From Gaiellasilicea sp963829845 (GTDB taxonomy: Bacteria; Actinomycetota; Thermoleophilia; Gaiellales; Gaiellaceae), in NCBI GenBank assembly GCA_963829845.1, contig CAWHKD010000030.1:66575-130574 (forward strand): a stretch of 64,000 nt of DNA, in the 5' to 3' direction. The translations under genes and the position numbers were made by a program. Below, piece after piece: positions 1 to 9,544 of the stretch. The notes below the pieces were generated by a model. It had not been told where the DNA came from. It was given only the letters and a program-made list of their open reading frames with translations, and searched no databases. Position 1 is the first letter of the stretch, and each line of letters begins with the position of its first letter.

Positions 1-1
1 G

Positions 2-394
2 GCGGGGTCGACGTGGCCGCCGCTGCAGGTGCTCGGCGCACTGCTGGTCGCGGCCGGCGCGGTCGTGCTCGTCGACGCCTTCGTCCGCTTCGTCGTCGAG
101 GGAATCGGGACGCCGGCCCCGGTCGCGCCGACGCAGAGGCTCGTCGTCGGCGGCCTCTACCGCTACGTCCGCAACCCGATGTACCTCGCGGTCGGTGCAA
201 CGATCGTCGGTCAGGCCCTCCTGCTCGGCCGTCCGATCTTGCTGCTCTATGCAGTCGCGTTCGCCGTCGTCGTGTTCGCCTTCGTGCGGGGCTACGAGGA
301 GCCGACCCTCGCGCGGCAGTTCGGTTCCGAGTACGAGGACTACCGCCGCGCGGTGCCGGGCTGGTGGCCGCGGCTTCGGCCCTGGCGCGGCTAG
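2..394 (+). CDS. PEMT/ICMT-like membrane methyltransferase, 5' partial
   Basis: The reading frame is open to the left edge of the window, so the true start may lie outside; the first internal start codon is GTG at 29 (121 codons). The protein is hydrophobic with about three membrane segments. A conserved RYVRNPMYLA stretch lies near residues 45-55, and the C-terminus has EEP, then FGSEYEDYRR and PGWWPR. This C-terminal pattern is typical of the phospholipid / isoprenylcysteine carboxyl methyltransferase family, which methylates lipids or prenylated substrates with SAM at the membrane. The family is clear from the motifs; the substrate cannot be told. The next gene starts 32 nt downstream in the same direction. 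Confidence 0.75.
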   Translation, partial: AGSTWPPLQVLGALLVAAGAVVLVDAFVRFVVEGIGTPAPVAPTQRLVVGGLYRYVRNPMYLAVGATIVGQALLLGRPILLLYAVAFAVVVFAFVRGYEEPTLARQFGSEYEDYRRAVPGWWPRLRPWRG

Positions 395-426
395 CACCCC
401 GTAGCCCGAATCGCTACGTTCCGGAA

Positions 427-1956
427 GTGGAAAACGGCGAATTCGCCGAGCTTCAACAGCGACTGCGCGCCCTGTGGCCGTCGGTGACGCTGCGTTCGAT
501 CGGCGACGTCGAGCGAACGGTCGTCGTCGTCCATTCGATCAGCATGGACGTGCCCGACCAGCTGATCCCCGTCTTCCCGGCGTACGAGGAGCGCTTCCTC
601 TGCCTCGTCCTCAGCCTGCTGCGCTCGCGGAACTCCCGCGTCGTCTACGTGACGTCGCAGCCGATCCTGCCGCGCCTGATCGACTACTACTTCGGTCTCG
701 TTCCCGAGCTCGACACGCCCGACGCCCGCAGCCGTTTCGCCGTCGTCTCGCTCGTGGACGGCAGCAACCAGCCGCTGACGAAGAAGCTGCTCAGCCGCCC
801 CGGTGCGATCGAGCGGATCCGAGCTCTCGTCGCCCAGCCTGAGCTCGCCTTCCTGCTTCCCTTCGCAACGTCGCCGGACGAGGTCGAGCTCGCCGTCCGG
901 CTCGGAATCCCGCTCTACGGCGCCGACCCGGCGCTCGAATGGCTGGGGACGAAGACGGGAAGCAGGCGCGTGTTCGCCGACGAGGGCGTGCCGCACGCGC
1001 GCGGCTTCGACGTCTCGAGCGAGCGCGACGTCCTGCAGGCGCTGTCCGAGTTGCACAGCCGGACAGCGATCGTGAAGCTCGACCGCGGCGTCAGCGGCCT
1101 CGGCAACGCACTCGTCGACGTCCCGCTCGCGCTCGACGAGGACGCGCTCGGCCCCGCGCTCCTCCTCGAAGACACCGAGGCGTCCGTGCTCGAGTACCTC
1201 GCGGCGCTCGCCGGCCAGGGCGGAATCGTCGAGGAGAGGATCGAGGGCGAGGACTTCCGCAGCCCGAGCGCGCAGCTGCGGATCAGCCCCTCGGGCCAGG
1301 TCGACATCCTCTCCACCCACGACCAGGTGCTCGGCGGCCCGAACGGCCAGACCTACTTCGGCTGCCGCTTCCCCGCTGATCCGGAGTACGCGCCGCAGGT
1401 CGCGGTCGAGGCGCTGAAGGTCGGCCGCCGGCTCGCGCGGGAAGGCGTGATCGGACGCTGCGCCGTCGACTTCGTCGCAGTCCGCCAGGACGGCGGCTGG
1501 GAGCTGTACGCGATCGAGATCAACCTCCGCTGCGGCGGCACGACGCATCCCTTCATGGCGATCTCGACCCTGACGGACGGAGTCTACGACCCGCTCGCCG
1601 GTGAGTTCCGCACCAGGCTCGGCGACCTGAAGCACTACGTCGCCACCGACCACCTCGACGCTCCCGGTTACCGAGCGCTGACGCCTGACGATCTGCTCGA
1701 CGTCGTCGCGGAGCGGTCGCTCGGCTGGGATGCGGAGCACGAGACGGGGGTCGCCCTGCACATGGTCAGCGCACTCGCCGTCGCGGGCCGGATCGGGCTG
1801 ACCGCGATCGGCGATACCCCGAACGAGGCGAGCGCGCTCTACCGAGAGCTGAAGCAGACCCTCGACGGATTGGCGGCCAAGGCCGCGGGGATCGTCACAG
1901 CAGATCCGCTGCGAGCAGCACGCGGCGTCCCAGCCGCTTCGCCTCGGCGTACGTGA
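427..1956 (+). CDS. ATP-grasp, PGM1-like carboxylate-amine ligase
   Basis: A 509-residue protein from a GTG start at 427; the frame is open further upstream but there it overlaps the preceding methyltransferase. An N-terminal Rossmann-like half (about residues 1-180) precedes an ATP-grasp half. The latter shows a lysine strand followed by a glycine-rich loop (VKLDRGVSGLGNA, about residue 215), a VEERIEGEDF segment, and a metal-binding EINLRCGGTTHPF block near residue 365. This order matches PGM1-type ligases, which join a carboxylate to an amine with ATP in peptide natural product pathways. The substrate is unknown and no peptide precursor gene is visible nearby. The 3' end overlaps the convergent hydrolase gene by 62 bp. 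Confidence 0.72.
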   Translation: MENGEFAELQQRLRALWPSVTLRSIGDVERTVVVVHSISMDVPDQLIPVFPAYEERFLCLVLSLLRSRNSRVVYVTSQPILPRLIDYYFGLVPELDTPDARSRFAVVSLVDGSNQPLTKKLLSRPGAIERIRALVAQPELAFLLPFATSPDEVELAVRLGIPLYGADPALEWLGTKTGSRRVFADEGVPHARGFDVSSERDVLQALSELHSRTAIVKLDRGVSGLGNALVDVPLALDEDALGPALLLEDTEASVLEYLAALAGQGGIVEERIEGEDFRSPSAQLRISPSGQVDILSTHDQVLGGPNGQTYFGCRFPADPEYAPQVAVEALKVGRRLAREGVIGRCAVDFVAVRQDGGWELYAIEINLRCGGTTHPFMAISTLTDGVYDPLAGEFRTRLGDLKHYVATDHLDAPGYRALTPDDLLDVVAERSLGWDAEHETGVALHMVSALAVAGRIGLTAIGDTPNEASALYRELKQTLDGLAAKAAGIVTADPLRAARGVPAASPRRT

Positions 1957-2978
1957 CGCCGGGCCGATAGAGCTCGACGACGACGATCGTCGCCCTTCCG
2001 CGCCGGTGCACGATCGCCGCGGTCGTGCGGGTGTCGGAGAGCCAGCCGTTCTTCTCGGCGACGGTCGCGCCCGCCAACCAGGGGCGCAGCAGCCCCGCAT
2101 TGTCGCCGACCGGCTGCGCGGAGGCGAGGACGCGAAGGGCGGCGACGGCCTGCTGCCGGGTCAGGCCGAGCAGGCCGAGCACGCGGCGGTCACCGTGCGC
2201 GCCGGCGTGGAGCCGGTGAAGTGCGCGACCGAGATCATGGGCGGTCGTCACCCGCGTGTGCGGCCCCGGCGGCCGGTACGCGGTCGTCGCGCGGTACGGC
2301 CCGGGGTAGGTGCTCGAGGTCATGCCGAGCCGCCGCAGGCCGTCCGCGACCGCGCCGTAGCCGAGCTTCGCGAGGATCCGGTTGGCGGCGAGGTTGGACG
2401 ACCAGAACCCGATCTGGCGGATGTCGTACCACCAGCGGCTGCGCTCGACCCGTGGCGATGCCCGGAGCCCGGCGACGAGCGCGCCGAGCTTCACCGTCGA
2501 GGCGGCCGCGAAGCGCGTCTCCGCCTCGTGGCCCGCATAGCGGCCCGTCGTCAGGTCGTGCACCCAGACCCCGACGGCGCCGTTCGCGGACGCGGCGGCC
2601 TCCGCCAGACGCCGCGCCAGCGTCGGGTCGGACCGGCGCGGCCCGACGCCTGCAGCCGCCGCCGGCAGCGGGGCCACCGGGCCGAGGCTGCGGAAGCCGT
2701 CGTCGCGATCGAGAGCCTCCGCACGCGCGACCTGCGCGCGGCCGCGGCGAGCAGGTCGGCGCGCAGCGCCGCTCGCCGTTCCGGACCGGGCCGACCGCGA
2801 CCACCGCCTCGACGAGGTCGCGCCCTGCGTCGTACCGCGCCTGGGCGCCGTCGGGCGTGTCGGAGTAGACGGCTTGCGCAGCAGGCAGATAGCGCTCCTT
2901 CACGGCCTGAAGGCCGCCGTCGCCGCCCTGGGCGAGAGCGGGAACGAGCAGCGCGAGCACGATCGCGGACCTCAGCAT
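1895..2978 (-). CDS. Class A beta-lactamase-fold serine hydrolase, frameshifted
   Basis: The intact C-terminal frame (1895-2677) carries the penicillin-recognising triad: S-T-V-K inside FAAASTVKLG, an S-S-N in place of SDN (FWSSNLAANR), and K-N-G in place of KTG (AEKNGW). The N-terminus lies in two other frames: an ATG at 2976-2978 begins a signal peptide (MLRSAIVLALLVPALAQ), and the frame changes near 2770 and again near 2745. Joined, the protein is about 360 residues, secreted, with an extra N-terminal helical region. It may be a beta-lactamase or a related D-Ala-D-Ala/penicillin-binding hydrolase; the altered SDN and KTG motifs make antibiotic hydrolysis uncertain. A TACAAC box 6 nt before the ATG suggests a leaderless start. 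Confidence 0.65.
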
Positions 2979-2999
2979 GCCCACGTTGTACCGATGGGC

Positions 3000-3028
3000 T
3001 TGACTTCTCGTTGGACAACACCTGATAC
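3000..3028 (+). promoter_or_regulatory. Candidate sigma-70 promoter for the beta-propeller gene
   Basis: TTGACT at 3000-3005 and TGATAC at 3023-3028 are separated by 17 nt. This sits in the divergent gap between the hydrolase (minus) and the propeller gene (plus) and would give a leader of roughly 50 nt. That leader contains the AGGGAGG ribosome-binding site at 3075-3081, just before the TTG start at 3086. Confidence 0.5.
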
Positions 3029-3085
3029 TCGCCGCACAGGGACGGGTCTTGGGGTCGCCTGCGTCCCTCCGGAAAGGGAGGGCAA

Positions 3086-4678
3086 TTGCGCAACCTCTCG
3101 ACGGCCCACTCACGCAGGTGGGTCACTGCGGCGTCAGTTTTCGCGTTGACGCTGCTCGTGCCGGGTGCCGGCTTCGCTGCAGGGGGCAGCGAGTGGGCAT
3201 CGGCGGGGGGCAACCGGCAGAACACACGCTTCCAGGAGTCCGAGCACACGCTCAGTGTCGCCAACGTGGGCGGTCTTCAAGTCAAGTGGGAGCTCGAGAC
3301 GGCGAGCGATGTTTCGGCCACGCCCGCCGTCGACGCGGACACGGTGTACGCGCCCGACTGGGCCGGCAACCTGTACGCGGTCGACCGGCAGACCGGCGCT
3401 GATCAAGTGGACGGCGAGCATTCCGGCTGCCAGCGGTTCGTTCATGGACAAGGCGCGAACCACGCCAGCGGTGACCGACGACAAGGTGATCGTCGGCACC
3501 CAGGGCGGCATCCTCTTCGGGGGCGGCCCCGGCGGCGAAGGTGCTCGCGTTCAACAAGTTCACCGGTGCGCTCGTCTGGAGCACCAGCGTCGACCCGCAC
3601 TTCGCCGCGATCGTCACGCAGTCACCGACGGTGTTCGACGGCAAGGTCTACGTCGGCGTGGCGTCTCAGGAGGAGGCGCTGGCGGCGTTCGTGCCCGGCT
3701 ACGTGTTGTCGTTCCGGGGCAGCATGCTCGCTCTCGACCTCGCGTCAGGCGCGATCCTCTGGAAGACGATGATGGCCCCGCCGGGGTACACGGGCAACGC
3801 GGTCTGGGGCAGCTCGCCGGCGATCGACACGAAGCGGAAGCAGGTGTACATCGCGACCGGGAACAACTACTCGGTGCCGCCGGAGGTCCTGGCCTGTGTC
3901 GCGGATGCTGAGCCCGGGCCTGACCGGGCTGCCTGCCTGCCGGCGGACGACTACTTCGACAGCATCATGGCGCTCGACATGAACACGGGCGCGATCCGCT
4001 GGGCGACGCGAGGCGATCGACTACGACGCGTGGACGGTCGACTGCATCCCGTTCTTCGGCGACGGCGACCTCTGTCCCGAGCCGGCCGGCCCGGACTTCG
4101 ACTTCGGCCAGGCTCCGGCGCTCTTCAAGACGAAGGACGGCAAGGGCAAGTCGATCGAGTCGGTCGGAGCCGGGCAGAAGAGCGGCCAGTACTGGGCGCT
4201 CGACCCCGACACCGGCGCGGTCCGAGTGGGTCACGCAGGCCGGGCCCGGCGGCACCGCCGGCGGCCTGCAGTGGGGCTCGGCCGTCGACAGGACCCGCGT
4301 CTACACGGCCAACGCCAACAGCAACTTCATCCCGTGGCCGCTGCCCGACGGCGCGACGACGACCGCCGGCGTCTGGACGCGGGATCAACGCCGCGACCGG
4401 CCAGCTGCTCTGGCAGGTGACGCCCTCGTCGGGCGGCGGCACGTCCGGTCCGGTGACGACCGCCAACGGCGTCGTCTACGGCTGCTCGCTTGGATCCGGT
4501 GGGGCACATGTACGCCCTGAACGGGGCCACCGGCGCAGAGCTGTGGAAGTTCGCGAGCGGCGGCTCGTGCCTCTCCGGCGCCGCGATCTCCGACGGCACC
4601 CTCTACTGGGGCTCGGGGTACAGCAACTTCGGCTTCGGGACGCCGAACAACAAGCTGTACGCGTTCTCGCTGCCGTAA
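3086..4678 (+). pseudogene. PQQ-type beta-propeller protein, multiply frameshifted
   Basis: A TTG start at 3086 follows a good ribosome-binding site and opens with a signal peptide (VFALTLLVPGAGFAAGG). The protein then continues through six frame changes near 3405, 3530, 4010, 4225, 4380 and 4498, ending at 4678 with NNKLYAFSLP. Across all frames the propeller repeat recurs: LYAVDRQTGA, LAFNKFTGALVW, LALDLASGAILWK, MALDMNTGAIRW, YWALDPDTGAV, INAATGQLLW and MYALNGATGAELWKF. These are seven W-motif blades of the PQQ-dependent dehydrogenase fold. The ADDYFDSIMALDMNTG and DYDAWTVDC region resembles polyvinyl-alcohol-dehydrogenase-like members. All six shifts go in the same direction (one extra or two missing bases), so sequencing error is more likely than decay. 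Confidence 0.7.
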
Positions 4679-4688
4679 ACCCGCAATC

Positions 4689-4718
4689 GCGAGGGGTCCG
4701 GACCTCCGGACCCCTCGC
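4689..4718 (+). terminator. Perfect 14-bp hairpin after the propeller gene
   Basis: A perfect inverted repeat: GCGAGGGGTCCGGA at 4689-4702, a 2-nt centre, and its exact complement at 4705-4718. It lies 10 nt after the stop of the propeller gene and ends 33 nt before the LuxR gene. There is no strong T tract, so it may end transcription as a GC-rich hairpin or protect a 3' end. Confidence 0.65.
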
Positions 4719-4751
4719 TCACTTCCGGCTCCACTCCGCGACAATTCCAGC

Positions 4752-6315
4752 GTGGACAGCGAGGCGGGCTGGAACGAGCTGCGCGCCGGCCGCTGGGAGG
4801 CGGCACGGGCGGCATTCGCGGGGGCCGAGGAGACCGCGGCGACGCTCGAGGGGCTGAGCTGGGCGGCGTGGTGGCTCGACGATGCGGATGCCGTCTTCGA
4901 CGCCCGCGAGCGGGCATACCGCCGCTACCGGGCCGACGGCGACGACGCGGGTGCCGCGCGGATGGCGACGTGGCTCGCCTCCGACGAACTGGACTTCCAC
5001 GGCGCCGCCGCCGTCGCCGGCGGCTGGCTCCAGCGCGCCCGGCGGCTGCTCGAGCCGCTGGAGCGCGGGCCGGAGCACGGCTGGCTCGCATTCCACGAGG
5101 GCTACGTCGCCCACGCAAGGGGTGACGGCGCGCGCGCCGCCGAGCTCGCCGTCGTCGCCTCCAAGATCGGCCGGGATTTCGACGTCCCGGATCTGGAGAT
5201 GCTCGGCCTCGCGCTGCAGGGCGCTGCACTCGTGGCGGCGGCCCGGATCGAGGACGGCATGCGCTGCCTCGACGAGGCAACGGCGGCGGCGCTCGCGGGC
5301 GAGGCGACGATCCCGATCTCGAGCGCCTGGACGTGCTGCTTCCTCGTCAGCGCCTGCACGTCGGTGCAGGACTACGAGCGCGCGTCGGAGTGGTGCGACC
5401 GGATCGCCGAATTCGCCGAGCGCTACGGCAGCCGCTACATGCTCGGCTTCTGTCGGGCCGAGTACGGCGCCGTCCACGTCTGGCGCGGGCGCTGGGCCGA
5501 GGCGGAGGAGCTGCTGGAGGGATCGATCGAGGCGTTCAGCCGCTCGCGGCCGGCGTACGCACCCGGCCCGATGGCGCAGCTCGCGGAGCTCCGGCGGCGA
5601 CAGGGCCGGACGGCCGACGCCGTCCGGCTGCTGGACGGTGCGGGCTCGTTACGAGGCGCGCAGCTGTGCCGCGCGCGGCTCGCCCTCGATGCTGGCGATC
5701 CGCGCACCGCGATCGAGCTGGTCGAGCGCCTGCGGCGACAGGATCCAGGACCCGGACCAGGCGCCGCTGCTCGAGCTGCTCGTCCGCGCGGCGATCGCCG
5801 CCGGCGAGCTCGACCGCGCGGCGACCGCACTCGCCGAGCTGCGCGTGCTCGCGCAGCTGGTCGGAACCGGGCCGCTGCAGGCGGCGGCCGACTTCGTCGA
5901 CGGGATGCTCACCGCGGCGCGCGAGGAGCACGAGCGAGCACGCACGCTGCTCGAGGACGCGGTCGACGGCTACCAGCGGAACGGAGCGCCGTACGAGGCT
6001 GCACAGGCGCGCGTCGAGCTCGCCGCGACGCTGACGGCGCTCGGCCGCACCGACCGCGCCGACGCCGAGACGGCGACGGCCGTGCAGGCGCTCCGCGCGC
6101 TGGGAGCCGTACCCGCTGCGGGCGCCACGCAGGTCACACCGCGGGAGCGCGAGGTCCTCGCCCTGCTGGCCGAGGGCCTGACGAACCGCGAGATCGCCGC
6201 CCGCCTCGTCGTCAGCGAGCACACGGTCCACCGCCACGTCACGAACATCCTCCGCAAGCTCGGTGTGCCGTCCCGGGCGGCAGCCGCGGCGCACGCCGCC
6301 CGCGCCGGCATCTAG
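4752..6315 (+). CDS. LuxR-family regulator with TPR-like region, one frameshift
   Basis: About 520 residues from a GTG at 4752. Alanine-rich helical pairs with the look of tetratricopeptide repeats fill the first 440 residues. The C-terminus is a LuxR-type helix-turn-helix: TPREREVLALLAEGLTNREI then ARLVVSEHTVHRHVTNIL and RKLGVPSRAAAA. One frame change lies near 5745, where the TPR part runs out of frame and resumes as APLLELLVRAAIAAGELDRA. No phosphoacceptor or ATPase domain is seen, so this looks like a stand-alone LuxR/TPR regulator that senses an unknown ligand or partner protein. It probably acts on the next gene or itself. A GACAAT box 6 nt upstream of the GTG suggests a leaderless start. 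Confidence 0.75.
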
Positions 6316-6398
6316 CCCGTTCGGGCCATCCCGTTCCCATAGAGAAATAGCCGATCTGGGCGAAGTCAAGGCAGCCGCATCGAGCTAGCGTCGAGGCG

Positions 6399-7262
6399 AT
6401 GGAGCGAAGCGCCGCGAGACTCATGGCCGAGGCCGCCGCGGTCGCTCGAATCGCGGAGATCGGAGGAATGATGGAAGGTGACGTCACCGCTCCGAGCACG
6501 GTCTGGGCGCTCGGCGACTACCACCGATTCGCGAAGGAGATGGTGTGGAGCGTCGGCCCGGAGCTCGTTGCCGCCTGCGGGATCCGGCCGGGGCAGCGCG
6601 TGCTCGACGTCGCGGCCGGCACGGGCAACGTGGCCATCCGAGCGGCGAAGGCGGGCGCGGACGTCGTCGCCTCGGACCTGACGCCGGAGAGCCTGGCCGC
6701 GGGCGAGCGCGAGGCGCGCGCCCAGGGTGTCGAGCTCGATTGGATCGTCGCCGATGCCCAGGCGCTCCCGTTCGCAGACGGCGAGTTCGACGTGGTTACG
6801 TCATGTTTCGGCGCAATGTTCGCCCCCGACCATCAGTCGGTCGCCGACGAGCTGCTGCGCGTCTGCCGTTCCGGCGGCACCGTCGGCCTTGCGAGCTTCA
6901 CTCCCGACGGGGGCGTCGGCGAGTTCTTCGGCGTCTTCGCTCCGTATTTGCCCGCACCGCCCGCGGGCGCTCTGCCGCCCGTGCTCTGGGGCGACGAGGA
7001 GCACGTGCGAGAGCTCTTCGGCGACCGGGCGACGCTCGAGCTCGAGCACAGGTGGCTCGTCGAGCGAAGCGCGGGCGGCCCGCGGCAGTACTGCAACTTC
7101 TACCGCGAAACCTTCGGGCCGGCAGTCGCCGCGTACGGCTTCGGCCGGGCAGAGGAGGTCGACCGCGACTTCCTCGCGTTCGCGTCGAAACAGAACCGCG
7201 GCGAGCCGGAGGGCCCATCCGAGTACCACTACGAGTACCTGCTCGTCGTCGCCCGTCGATGA
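6399..7262 (+). CDS. Class I SAM-dependent methyltransferase
   Basis: 287 residues if begun at ATG 6399, which is preceded by TAGCGT at a 7-nt distance, the spacing seen at other leaderless starts here. A second choice is ATG 6468/6471, just after GGAGGA, which would drop a low-complexity N-terminus and begin with EGDVTAPSTVWALGDYH. The SAM-binding motif is VLDVAAGTGNVAIRAAKAGA, followed by the acidic strand end VVASDLTPESL and the DAQALPFADGEFDVVTSCFG motif of UbiE/COQ5-like methyltransferases. The substrate is unknown. The gene follows the LuxR regulator by about 80 nt, which may make it a target. Confidence 0.78.
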   Translation: MERSAARLMAEAAAVARIAEIGGMMEGDVTAPSTVWALGDYHRFAKEMVWSVGPELVAACGIRPGQRVLDVAAGTGNVAIRAAKAGADVVASDLTPESLAAGEREARAQGVELDWIVADAQALPFADGEFDVVTSCFGAMFAPDHQSVADELLRVCRSGGTVGLASFTPDGGVGEFFGVFAPYLPAPPAGALPPVLWGDEEHVRELFGDRATLELEHRWLVERSAGGPRQYCNFYRETFGPAVAAYGFGRAEEVDRDFLAFASKQNRGEPEGPSEYHYEYLLVVARR

Positions 7263-7314
7263 CTTTCGCCGCCGTCGGCAGTCTCAATCACCGACAACGC
7301 GGAGGAGGAGCGAC

Positions 7315-7590
7315 ATGGCTGTCCTCGATCAGACCTTCACTGCCGTCCTACAGAAGAGCCCTGCCACAGGCGGCTGGACCTACGTCGTCTGGCCCAACTC
7401 GGTCGAGTTCTTCGGCACGCGAGGTCTCGTCAAGGTGCGAGGCTCGATCGACGGACATCCGTTCCGGAGCTCGTTCATGGCGATGGGCGACGGGACGCAC
7501 AAGCTTCCGATCAAGGCCGAGCTGCGGCGCGCGATCGGCAAGGAGGCAGGAGACACGGCGACCGTGCAGCTGGACGAGCGGCTGAGCTAG
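7315..7590 (+). CDS. DUF1905 domain protein
   Basis: A 91-residue protein beginning at ATG 7315, with a strong GGAGGAGG ribosome-binding site at 7301-7308. It shows the pattern of the small all-beta DUF1905 family: WTYVVWPNSVEFFGTRGLVK, then VRGSIDGHPFRSSFMAMGDG, then LPIKAELRRAIGKEAGDT and a final VQLDERL. The family is common in soil actinobacteria and its molecular role is not established. It lies 52 nt after the methyltransferase and its last 4 bases overlap the convergent reductase gene. Confidence 0.8.
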   Translation: MAVLDQTFTAVLQKSPATGGWTYVVWPNSVEFFGTRGLVKVRGSIDGHPFRSSFMAMGDGTHKLPIKAELRRAIGKEAGDTATVQLDERLS

Positions 7591-8537
7591 ACCGTCAGCA
7601 CCACATTGCCGGTCTTCTGCCCCGTCTCGACGTACTGCGTCGCCGCGACGACATCCTCGAGCGGGTAGACGCGGTCGATCACCGCCCGGTACTCACCGGC
7701 CTCGATCAGCCCCTTGACGAAGACGACCTCTTCCTTGGTGTACCTCGGGATCGGGATCGTCACCCGCTTCTCCCCGATCCACCGGGTCAGCAGCGCGAGC
7801 GCAGGTGCATGCCACATGAATCCGAGGTCGGTCTCGACATAGACGCCGCCGCGCTTCACTGAGCGCCTGCAACGCCTGAACGAGTGCTTGCCAACCGCGT
7901 CGAAGACGACGTCGTACGTCTCGCCGTCCTTCGTGAAGTCCTCGTGCAGGTAATCGATCACCCGATCTGCGCCGAGCGAGCGCACGAGCTCGACGTTCTT
8001 GGTGTTGCAGACGGCCGTGACCTCGGCGCCGAAGTGCTTCGCAAGCTGGACTCCGGCCGTGCCGATCGAGCCGGAGGCGCCGTAGACGGCGATCCTCTGC
8101 CCTTGACGGAGACCCGCCTTGCGCAGGCAGGTCAGCGCGATGATCGCCCCGTCGCAGACAGCCGCTGCCTCCTCGAAGGTCATGCCGGCCGGCTTGCGGG
8201 CCAGCGCGGCGCTCTCCCGGGCGCAGACGTACTCGGCGTGAGTGCCGGCCTTGATCCCGAAGACCTCGTCGCCGGCCTCGAACGAGGTGACGCCGGACCC
8301 GACCGCCTCGACCACGCCGGCGAGCTCGCTGCCGAGGATCGGCCGCTTCGGCCGCAGGAGGCCGGTGAAGACGCGGGAGAAGAACGGGTGCGGGGCGCGC
8401 CAGCCGCAGTCCGACCGGTTCACGGTCGTGGCGCGGATCCTGATGAGGATCTCGTCCTCGTTCGGGACGGGCTTCTCGACCTCCGCGATCCGGAGGACGT
8501 CCGGCGGTCCGTACCGGTCGTGGACGACGGCTCTCAC
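7587..8537 (-). CDS. Zinc-free medium-chain NAD(P)H:quinone reductase, paralog 2
   Basis: 316 residues of the medium-chain dehydrogenase/reductase superfamily. The N-terminal GroES-like half holds KRPILGSELAGVVEAVGSGV. The nucleotide-binding half holds the variant glycine motif VYGASGSIGTAGVQLAKHFG and ends with TGQKTGNVVLTV. The structural-zinc cysteine cluster is absent, as in quinone reductases and other zinc-independent members. It starts inside the stop of the upstream paralog (4-bp ATGA overlap), so the two are translationally coupled. Expected activity is NAD(P)H-dependent reduction of quinones or enones; the true substrate is not visible. Confidence 0.82.
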   Translation of the reverse strand: MRAVVHDRYGPPDVLRIAEVEKPVPNEDEILIRIRATTVNRSDCGWRAPHPFFSRVFTGLLRPKRPILGSELAGVVEAVGSGVTSFEAGDEVFGIKAGTHAEYVCARESAALARKPAGMTFEEAAAVCDGAIIALTCLRKAGLRQGQRIAVYGASGSIGTAGVQLAKHFGAEVTAVCNTKNVELVRSLGADRVIDYLHEDFTKDGETYDVVFDAVGKHSFRRCRRSVKRGGVYVETDLGFMWHAPALALLTRWIGEKRVTIPIPRYTKEEVVFVKGLIEAGEYRAVIDRVYPLEDVVAATQYVETGQKTGNVVLTV

Positions 8538-9505
8538 CGACCGTCCACCGCCAGGACGACGTTGCCGGTCTTCTGCAGTGTCTCAACGTACCGCGTCGCC
8601 TCGACCACCTCCTCGAGCGGGTAGGACCGGTCGATCACGGCGCGGTACTCCCCCGCCTCGATCAGCTCCTTGAGGAAGAGGAGTTCCCGCTTCGACCACC
8701 TCGCCACGCCGAAGCGCACTCGGCGCCTGCCGACCCACTTGGTGGCGAGCGTCAGGAGCAGGTTCTCCACCATCAGCCGGCCGAGCTCCGTCGGGACGAA
8801 GATCCCGCCGGGCCGGATCGAGCGTCTGCACTGGGAGAACGAGTGGAATCCGACGGCGTCGAGGACGACGTCATACGTCTCGCCGTTCTTCGTGTAGTCC
8901 TGCGTCTGGTAGTCGACGACCTCGTCGGCGCCGAGCGAGCGCACCAGCTCGACGTTCTTCGTGCCGCACACCGCCGTCACGTGGGCGCCGAGGTGCTTGG
9001 CCAGCTGCACGGCAGCCGTTCCCAGCGATCCGGAGGCGCCGTAGACGACGATGCGCTGGCCCTGGCGGAGCTCGGCCGTGCGCAGGGCCGACGCCGCCTG
9101 GACGAAGCCGTCGCAGACCGCGGCCGCCTCTTCGTAGCTCATGCCCGCCGGCTTGTGCGCCAGGGCGGCGCCCTCCCGCACGCAGACGTACTCGGCGTGG
9201 GCGGCGAACCTGCCCGCGCTGCCGCCGAAGACCTCGTCGCCGACGGCGAACTCGCTCACCGCCGGGCCGACCGCCTCCACCTCGCCGGCCAGCTCGATCC
9301 CGAGGATCCGTCGCTTCGGCCGGAGGAGGCCTGCGAAGAAGCGCCAGGGAAACGGCTTTGCCGCCCGGATCGCGCAATCGGTCCGGGTGACGGTCGTGGC
9401 GTGGACCTTGACGAGGACCTCGTCTTCCGCCGGTTCGGGCCGCTCGACCTCCTCGAGCCGCAGGACGTCCGGAGGCCCATACCTGTCGTGGACGACAGCT
9501 CTCAT
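8534..9505 (-). CDS. Zinc-free medium-chain NAD(P)H:quinone reductase, paralog 1
   Basis: 323 residues, collinear with the downstream gene: the same first 16 residues (MRAVVHDRYGPPDVLR), then GIELAGEVEAVGPAVSEFAV, the nucleotide-binding VYGASGSLGTAAVQLAKHLG, and the same QKTGNVVL ending. The pair is a clear tandem duplication that has diverged mainly in the catalytic-domain loops and the region LMVENLLLTLATKWVGRRRV. It is the promoter-proximal gene of the pair; the inverted repeat at 9545-9601 sits 40 nt upstream and may bind a repressor. Function is predicted only to the level of the family. Confidence 0.82.
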   Translation of the reverse strand: MRAVVHDRYGPPDVLRLEEVERPEPAEDEVLVKVHATTVTRTDCAIRAAKPFPWRFFAGLLRPKRRILGIELAGEVEAVGPAVSEFAVGDEVFGGSAGRFAAHAEYVCVREGAALAHKPAGMSYEEAAAVCDGFVQAASALRTAELRQGQRIVVYGASGSLGTAAVQLAKHLGAHVTAVCGTKNVELVRSLGADEVVDYQTQDYTKNGETYDVVLDAVGFHSFSQCRRSIRPGGIFVPTELGRLMVENLLLTLATKWVGRRRVRFGVARWSKRELLFLKELIEAGEYRAVIDRSYPLEEVVEATRYVETLQKTGNVVLAVDGR

Positions 9506-9544
9506 GTCTTGATCTCCCAGGTCGGTGGAGGACGCCGCTCGTTG

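Noticed and set aside
391..2100. A 569-codon open frame on the minus strand
   Set aside because: It is antisense to the ATP-grasp gene, has no family motifs and shows the Arg/Ala/Asp-rich composition of shadow frames in GC-rich DNA.
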